In this document: positions 61,069 to 64,000 of the stretch, in pieces
Position numbering within the stretch: the first letter of the stretch is position 1
How the letters are laid out: the number at the start of each line of letters is the position of its first letter
Assembly (NCBI RefSeq): GCF_001552135.1
Contig: NZ_BCQP01000054.1
Span: 30,306 to 94,305 of the forward strand
Reading direction: 5' to 3'
DNA: 64,000 bases
Origin: Actinomadura chibensis NBRC 106107
Lineage (GTDB): Bacteria > Actinomycetota > Actinomycetes > Streptosporangiales > Streptosporangiaceae
Translations under genes and position numbers: made by a program
The notes under the pieces: model-generated
Databases searched by the model: none
What the model was told of the DNA's origin: nothing
Seen by the model: the letters and a program-made list of their open reading frames with translations, nothing else

Positions 61069-61287
61069 TCACCCCTCCCCGGGCTCCCGCCGGGTCTGGT
61101 CGAGCAGCAGCCGGCGGAGCCCGGCCGAGTCGTCCGCGGCCACCGTCATCGCGTATCCCGCCTGGAGTTGCGCGTCGCTGAGGTCGCCGCTGCGGGTCGC
61201 GTACCAGCGTCCCGCGTCGCTGCGCCAGACCTGCCAGCCGGGGAACTCCTCCTCGATGGCCGCCTTCAGATCCTCGAAGTCGCCCAT
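61069..61287 (-). CDS. Small conserved-looking hypothetical protein
   Basis: A 72-residue protein (MGDFEDLKAAIEEEFPGW, WQVWRSDAGRWYATR, LRRLLLDQTRREPG). It reads like a two-stranded, one- or two-helix domain with many Trp; similar small proteins occur beside GntR genes in actinomycetes, from memory only. It is divergent from the GntR gene and preceded by AAAGGACG; a TTG one codon upstream is an alternative start. A GTATAC operator lies 28 bp upstream. Function unknown. Confidence 0.7.
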   Translation of the reverse strand: MGDFEDLKAAIEEEFPGWQVWRSDAGRWYATRSGDLSDAQLQAGYAMTVAADDSAGLRRLLLDQTRREPGEG

Positions 61288-61314
61288 CAAGGTCGTCCTT
61301 TCCCCGAGGCCGCT

Positions 61315-61330
61315 CTTCTGTATACAAAAG
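61315..61330. promoter_or_regulatory. GntR-type operator
   Basis: CTTCTGTATACAAAAG is an inverted repeat with one mismatch around TGTATACA, a core typical of HutC/YtrA-type GntR proteins. It lies just upstream of the small gene at 61287 and about 210 bp upstream of the GntR gene. Confidence 0.55.
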
Positions 61331-61540
61331 TCTTACTCGGTCCTAGAGGTGTCAAGCTGTCCGTAAGCGGACCGTGCCCCCGTGGATAGCGCGTGGAAGG
61401 TATGGATCGATGGGAGGGCGTGCCGAGGATCGAACGCAGCGTCGAACACCGTGTGGGAGATCACCGTGTCGGATACTGCGTCGAACGCCGGGTCGAGCGG
61501 CGACCGGCCGGCGCGCCCGGGAGAAGGGGAGGTGACGCCG

Positions 61541-62299
61541 GTGCCGGACCGTCCCGCCTACCTGCGCATCGCCGACACGCTGCGCGACGGGATCCGGGAC
61601 GGCAGCCTCCCGCCGGGGACCCGGCTGCCGACCATCGCCGACCTGTGCGCCGAGCACGGCGTCTCGGAGATCGTCGTCCGGCAGGCCGTCGCGCTGCTGC
61701 GCGGCGAGGGCCTCGTCGAGACCCGCCGCGGCGGCGGCACCCTGGTCAGGGTCGTCCCCCCGGCGCGCCGGGTCGCGATGGACCGCTACCGCGCGGTGAC
61801 GCGGCCGCTCGCCGTCCCGGAGACGACCTTCACCCGCGACCAGCGGATCAGCTGGGAGGAGTACCGGCTCGACCGGGAGTTCACGCGGGTGCGCGCGGAC
61901 CCCGAGCTCGGCGGGCTGTTCGAGCTGCCCGCGGGCACCGAGCTGCTGCGCCGCCGGTTCGTCTTCCACGCGCGCGGCGAGCCGCAGCAGATCTCCGTCA
62001 ACTACCTGCCGTGGGAGCTCGTCGGCGGCACGCCCGTGGCCGACCCGGCGCGCGAGCCGTGGCCCGGCGGGACGCTCGCGCAGCTCGCCTACCTCGGCCG
62101 TCCGCCCACGCGGGTGGAGGAGGCGGTCCGCTCCCGTATGCCGACGCCGGAGGAGGCGGAGACGCTGCGGATGACGCGCGGCGTGCCCGTCCTCGCCATC
62201 ACCCGCCGCCTGTTCTCGCGCGCGGACGTCATGGAGGTCTGCCGCGACATCGTGCTGCCCGCCGACCGGGTCGTCCTCGACTACTCGATCGACCTGTAG
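61541..62299 (+). CDS. GntR-family regulator (HutC/UTRA type)
   Basis: A 252-residue regulator: winged HTH (YLRIADTLRDGIRDGSLPPG, LCAEHGVSEIVVRQAVALL) in residues 5-75 and a UTRA effector domain (EYRLDREFTRV, ELLRRRFVFHARGEPQQISV, VEEAVRSRMPTPEEA). GTG 61541 was chosen for GGAGGTGA eight bases upstream; starts further up have poor coding character. Neighbours are a divergent small gene and the convergent maltokinase. The ligand is unknown; control of the trehalose/glycogen genes is possible but the operator points to the small gene first. Confidence 0.88.
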   Translation: MPDRPAYLRIADTLRDGIRDGSLPPGTRLPTIADLCAEHGVSEIVVRQAVALLRGEGLVETRRGGGTLVRVVPPARRVAMDRYRAVTRPLAVPETTFTRDQRISWEEYRLDREFTRVRADPELGGLFELPAGTELLRRRFVFHARGEPQQISVNYLPWELVGGTPVADPAREPWPGGTLAQLAYLGRPPTRVEEAVRSRMPTPEEAETLRMTRGVPVLAITRRLFSRADVMEVCRDIVLPADRVVLDYSIDL

Positions 62300-62326
62300 C
62301 GGGCCGCCCGTCCGCGCCGGGGCCGG

Positions 62327-63745
62327 TCAGCCCGCGAGGTGGGCGAGGGACCGCAGCGGGACGGGCAGCCACGACGGCCTGTTCCGCGCCTCGTAGCGGA
62401 TTTCATACACCGCCTTGTCGAGCTCGAACGCCCGCAGCAGCGCCTCGTGCTCCGCCGGGTCGGGCCCGCCCGCCGCCGCGTAGCCCGCGCAGAACGCGGC
62501 CCGGTTCCGCGCCGCCCACGCGCGGGCGCGCAGCTCCAGCGTCTCGGCCGCGTCCGGCGGGACGTCGCCGTCCCGCGCGAGCAGGAAGCGGGCCGCGTAC
62601 TCGAAGGAGCGGAGCATCCCGGCGACGTCGCGCAGCGGGTGCGCGGGCGCGCGGCGCTCGGCGGGCGGGCGCGCGGGCTCGCCCTCGAAGTCGAGGACCG
62701 TCCAGCCGGTGTCGGTCCGCATGACCTGGCCGAGGTGGTAGTCGCCGTGGACGCGCTGGTAGGTGAGCGGCTCCGGCTGCGCCGCGAGCCGGTCGAACAC
62801 CTCGCGGATCGCGTGCGCGTACGGCCGCAGCTCCGGGACGACCGCGCCGACCTCGTCGAGCTGCCGGTGCATGCCGAACACGGCGTCCCGCACCCGCGCC
62901 GCCGGGGTCTGCGACACGCCGAACGCGGCGGCGAGGTCGCGGTGCACGGCGGCGGTCGCCGCGCCGAGCCGCTCCGCCTCGGCCGCGAAGTCGCCGCCCG
63001 CGGCGCCCGCCCCTGCCGTGGTCGGCGCCGCCGTGGCCGGCTGCGCGAACCAGTCGCGGACGCTGGTCAGCGCGAGCTGCCAGCCGTCGGTCGCGCTGCG
63101 CAGGAACTCCGAGAGCAGCGCGAGCGTGGCGGGGTCGTCCCCGGGGGCGTCCGGCTCCAGCTCGACCCACCCGTGCACGACCGGCACGTGCTCGCAGCCC
63201 TGGCGGGACAGCGCGAGGTTGACCTCCAGGTCGGGGTTGACGCCGGGGGAGAGGCGGCGGAACAGCTTGAGGATGTAGGCGTCGCCGAAGACCAGCGACG
63301 TGTTGCTCTGCTCGGCCGTGGTGGGGACGCCGTCGAGGTCCGTCCGCAGGCCGGTGCCCGGCGCGCGGCGGAACCGCACCGGCCCGGCGGCGGTCTCGTC
63401 CGCGAGGTGGGCGAGCAGCGGGCGGGTCAGCTCCGTGTCGTGCGCGGCGTCGTAGACGTGGCCGTCGAAGCCGTGGTCGCCCGCGAGGCGCCCGATCAGG
63501 GCGGGACGCAGCCGGTCCGGCAGGTCGCTCCGGACGCCGAGGAGCAGCTGGTAGCGCTCGGTGGCGCCGTCCTGCCGGACGTCGAGGATCAGGTGGTGGA
63601 GGGCGGGGTCGCCGGGCCGCAGTTCCGTCGCGGTGCCGATGGCGAGGTCGTCGATGGGGCCGTCCTTGCCGCCGAACCACCGCTGCGCGGGCAGCCAGCC
63701 GGCGAGCAGCCGGACGAGGGAGCGGTCGGGCGGCGGCACGGTCAT
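62327..63745 (-). CDS. mak: Maltokinase (GlgE pathway)
   Basis: A 472-residue kinase making maltose 1-phosphate from maltose and ATP, the substrate of the maltosyltransferase GlgE. Typical features: AQRWFGGKDGPI near the start, NTSLVFGDAYILKLFRRL (about 150-167), the catalytic loop VHGDYHLGQVMRT (about 340) and VLDFEGEPARP with the metal-binding Asp. Length fits the actinobacterial family (430-470). The ATG is 1 bp after the treS stop, so TreS supplies maltose directly to a cotranslated partner. Confidence 0.94.
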   Translation of the reverse strand: MTVPPPDRSLVRLLAGWLPAQRWFGGKDGPIDDLAIGTATELRPGDPALHHLILDVRQDGATERYQLLLGVRSDLPDRLRPALIGRLAGDHGFDGHVYDAAHDTELTRPLLAHLADETAAGPVRFRRAPGTGLRTDLDGVPTTAEQSNTSLVFGDAYILKLFRRLSPGVNPDLEVNLALSRQGCEHVPVVHGWVELEPDAPGDDPATLALLSEFLRSATDGWQLALTSVRDWFAQPATAAPTTAGAGAAGGDFAAEAERLGAATAAVHRDLAAAFGVSQTPAARVRDAVFGMHRQLDEVGAVVPELRPYAHAIREVFDRLAAQPEPLTYQRVHGDYHLGQVMRTDTGWTVLDFEGEPARPPAERRAPAHPLRDVAGMLRSFEYAARFLLARDGDVPPDAAETLELRARAWAARNRAAFCAGYAAAGGPDPAEHEALLRAFELDKAVYEIRYEARNRPSWLPVPLRSLAHLAG

Positions 63746-63746
63746 C

Positions 63747-64000
63747 TCACTCTTCTCCCGGCTCGTGTCCGGCGGGCGGCGGCGGCAGGAGGAACCAGTA
63801 GAAGCCGTGCCCGGGGAGCGTCAGCAGATACGGCAGGTCGCCGATGGGCGGGAATTGGACGCCGCCCATGCATTCGATGGGCGCGGAGTCCCGGAACCTT
63901 CTGAGGTCGAGTTCGACGGGCTGCGGGAAACGGGAAAGGTTGTTCACGCACAGAACGGTGTCCATGCCGCCCCACTGATTGGCCTCCCCGCCGTTTATCT
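63747..64000 (-). CDS. treS: Trehalose synthase, C-terminal fragment (5' end outside window)
   Basis: The last 84 or so residues of a TreS-type GH13 enzyme, which interconverts trehalose and maltose. The visible part is the C-terminal beta domain: MDTVLCVNNLSRFPQPVELDL, FPPIGDLPYLLTLPGHGFYWF in part, and LLPPPPAGHEPGEE. The catalytic barrel is beyond the window end, so the assignment rests on this domain and on tight linkage to maltokinase. glgE is expected further upstream on the same strand. Confidence 0.88.
   Translation of the reverse strand, partial: INGGEANQWGGMDTVLCVNNLSRFPQPVELDLRRFRDSAPIECMGGVQFPPIGDLPYLLTLPGHGFYWFLLPPPPAGHEPGEE

Overview
The window looks like chromosomal DNA of a high-GC filamentous actinomycete. 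GTG, TTG and ATG starts are all used, genes are packed with ATGA, GTGA and TGATG overlaps, and the gene families (ergothioneine synthesis, GlgE-pathway maltokinase and trehalose synthase, HutF-type histidine breakdown, DUF397, YbaB/WXG100 toxin cassettes) are typical of the Streptosporangiales and Thermomonosporaceae; an Actinomadura-like host is my best guess, not a proof. No rRNA, tRNA, CRISPR array or complete insertion sequence was seen. Both ends cut genes (a cytochrome P450 on the left, trehalose synthase on the right).

Layout. 1-3.2 kb: end of a P450, AMP-forming ligase, NAD-dependent epimerase operon. 3.2-4.9 kb: a Clp_N-domain protein behind two palindromes, then an alpha/beta hydrolase that has lost two catalytic residues. 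4.9-15.6 kb: a purine-degradation locus with a PucR regulator divergent from uraD-uraH-uox-xdhB-xdhC-8-oxoguanine deaminase-xdhA-allB-alc, which together take xanthine (and 8-oxoguanine) to ureidoglycolate and urea. 15.6-17.8 kb: small proteins and a secreted S1 protease interrupted by one amber codon. 17.9-21.1 kb: a KstR-like regulator divergent from two coupled acyl-CoA dehydrogenases. 21-26.4 kb: glutamate decarboxylase, a TetR/MFS efflux pair and a sigma-like protein fused to a membrane segment. 26.6-31 kb: egtABCD for ergothioneine. 31-41 kb: SGNH hydrolase, acyltransferase, thiol dioxygenase/LacI pair, a histidine-ammonia-lyase homologue without a normal MIO triad, an OpuC-type quaternary-amine ABC importer, and an LPMO. 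41-44.5 kb: a seven-gene type VII polymorphic toxin cassette with a split nuclease toxin and two SUKH immunity proteins. 44.7-54.4 kb: an asparagine-synthase homologue and the histidine-utilisation locus (IclR, hutH, hutU, an M20 amidohydrolase, hutF, hutI). 54.4-58.4 kb: flavin reductase, SppA, thioesterase, NUDIX-NYN fusion and an ACT protein. 58.4-64 kb: glgB, a small protein/GntR pair, maltokinase and trehalose synthase.

Two things stand out. First, a 66-78 bp dispersed element occurs three times, always between operon genes. It starts over the upstream stop codon, contains an inverted copy of its own left flank so that a 9-10 bp stem is kept although its sequence differs in every copy, has a second GC hairpin, and ends in an AAAGG(C/T)AGG ribosome binding site just before the next start; two copies are also flanked by a near-perfect 10-11 bp direct repeat. 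This looks like a mobile or gene-conversion-like element that enters stop/start overlaps and supplies its own ribosome binding site. Second, the MIO-less ammonia-lyase homologue divergent from an OpuC/EgtUV-class transporter, 4 kb from egtABCD, fits an ergothioneine (or other betaine) uptake and trimethylamine-elimination module; this is a hypothesis from context and motif loss.
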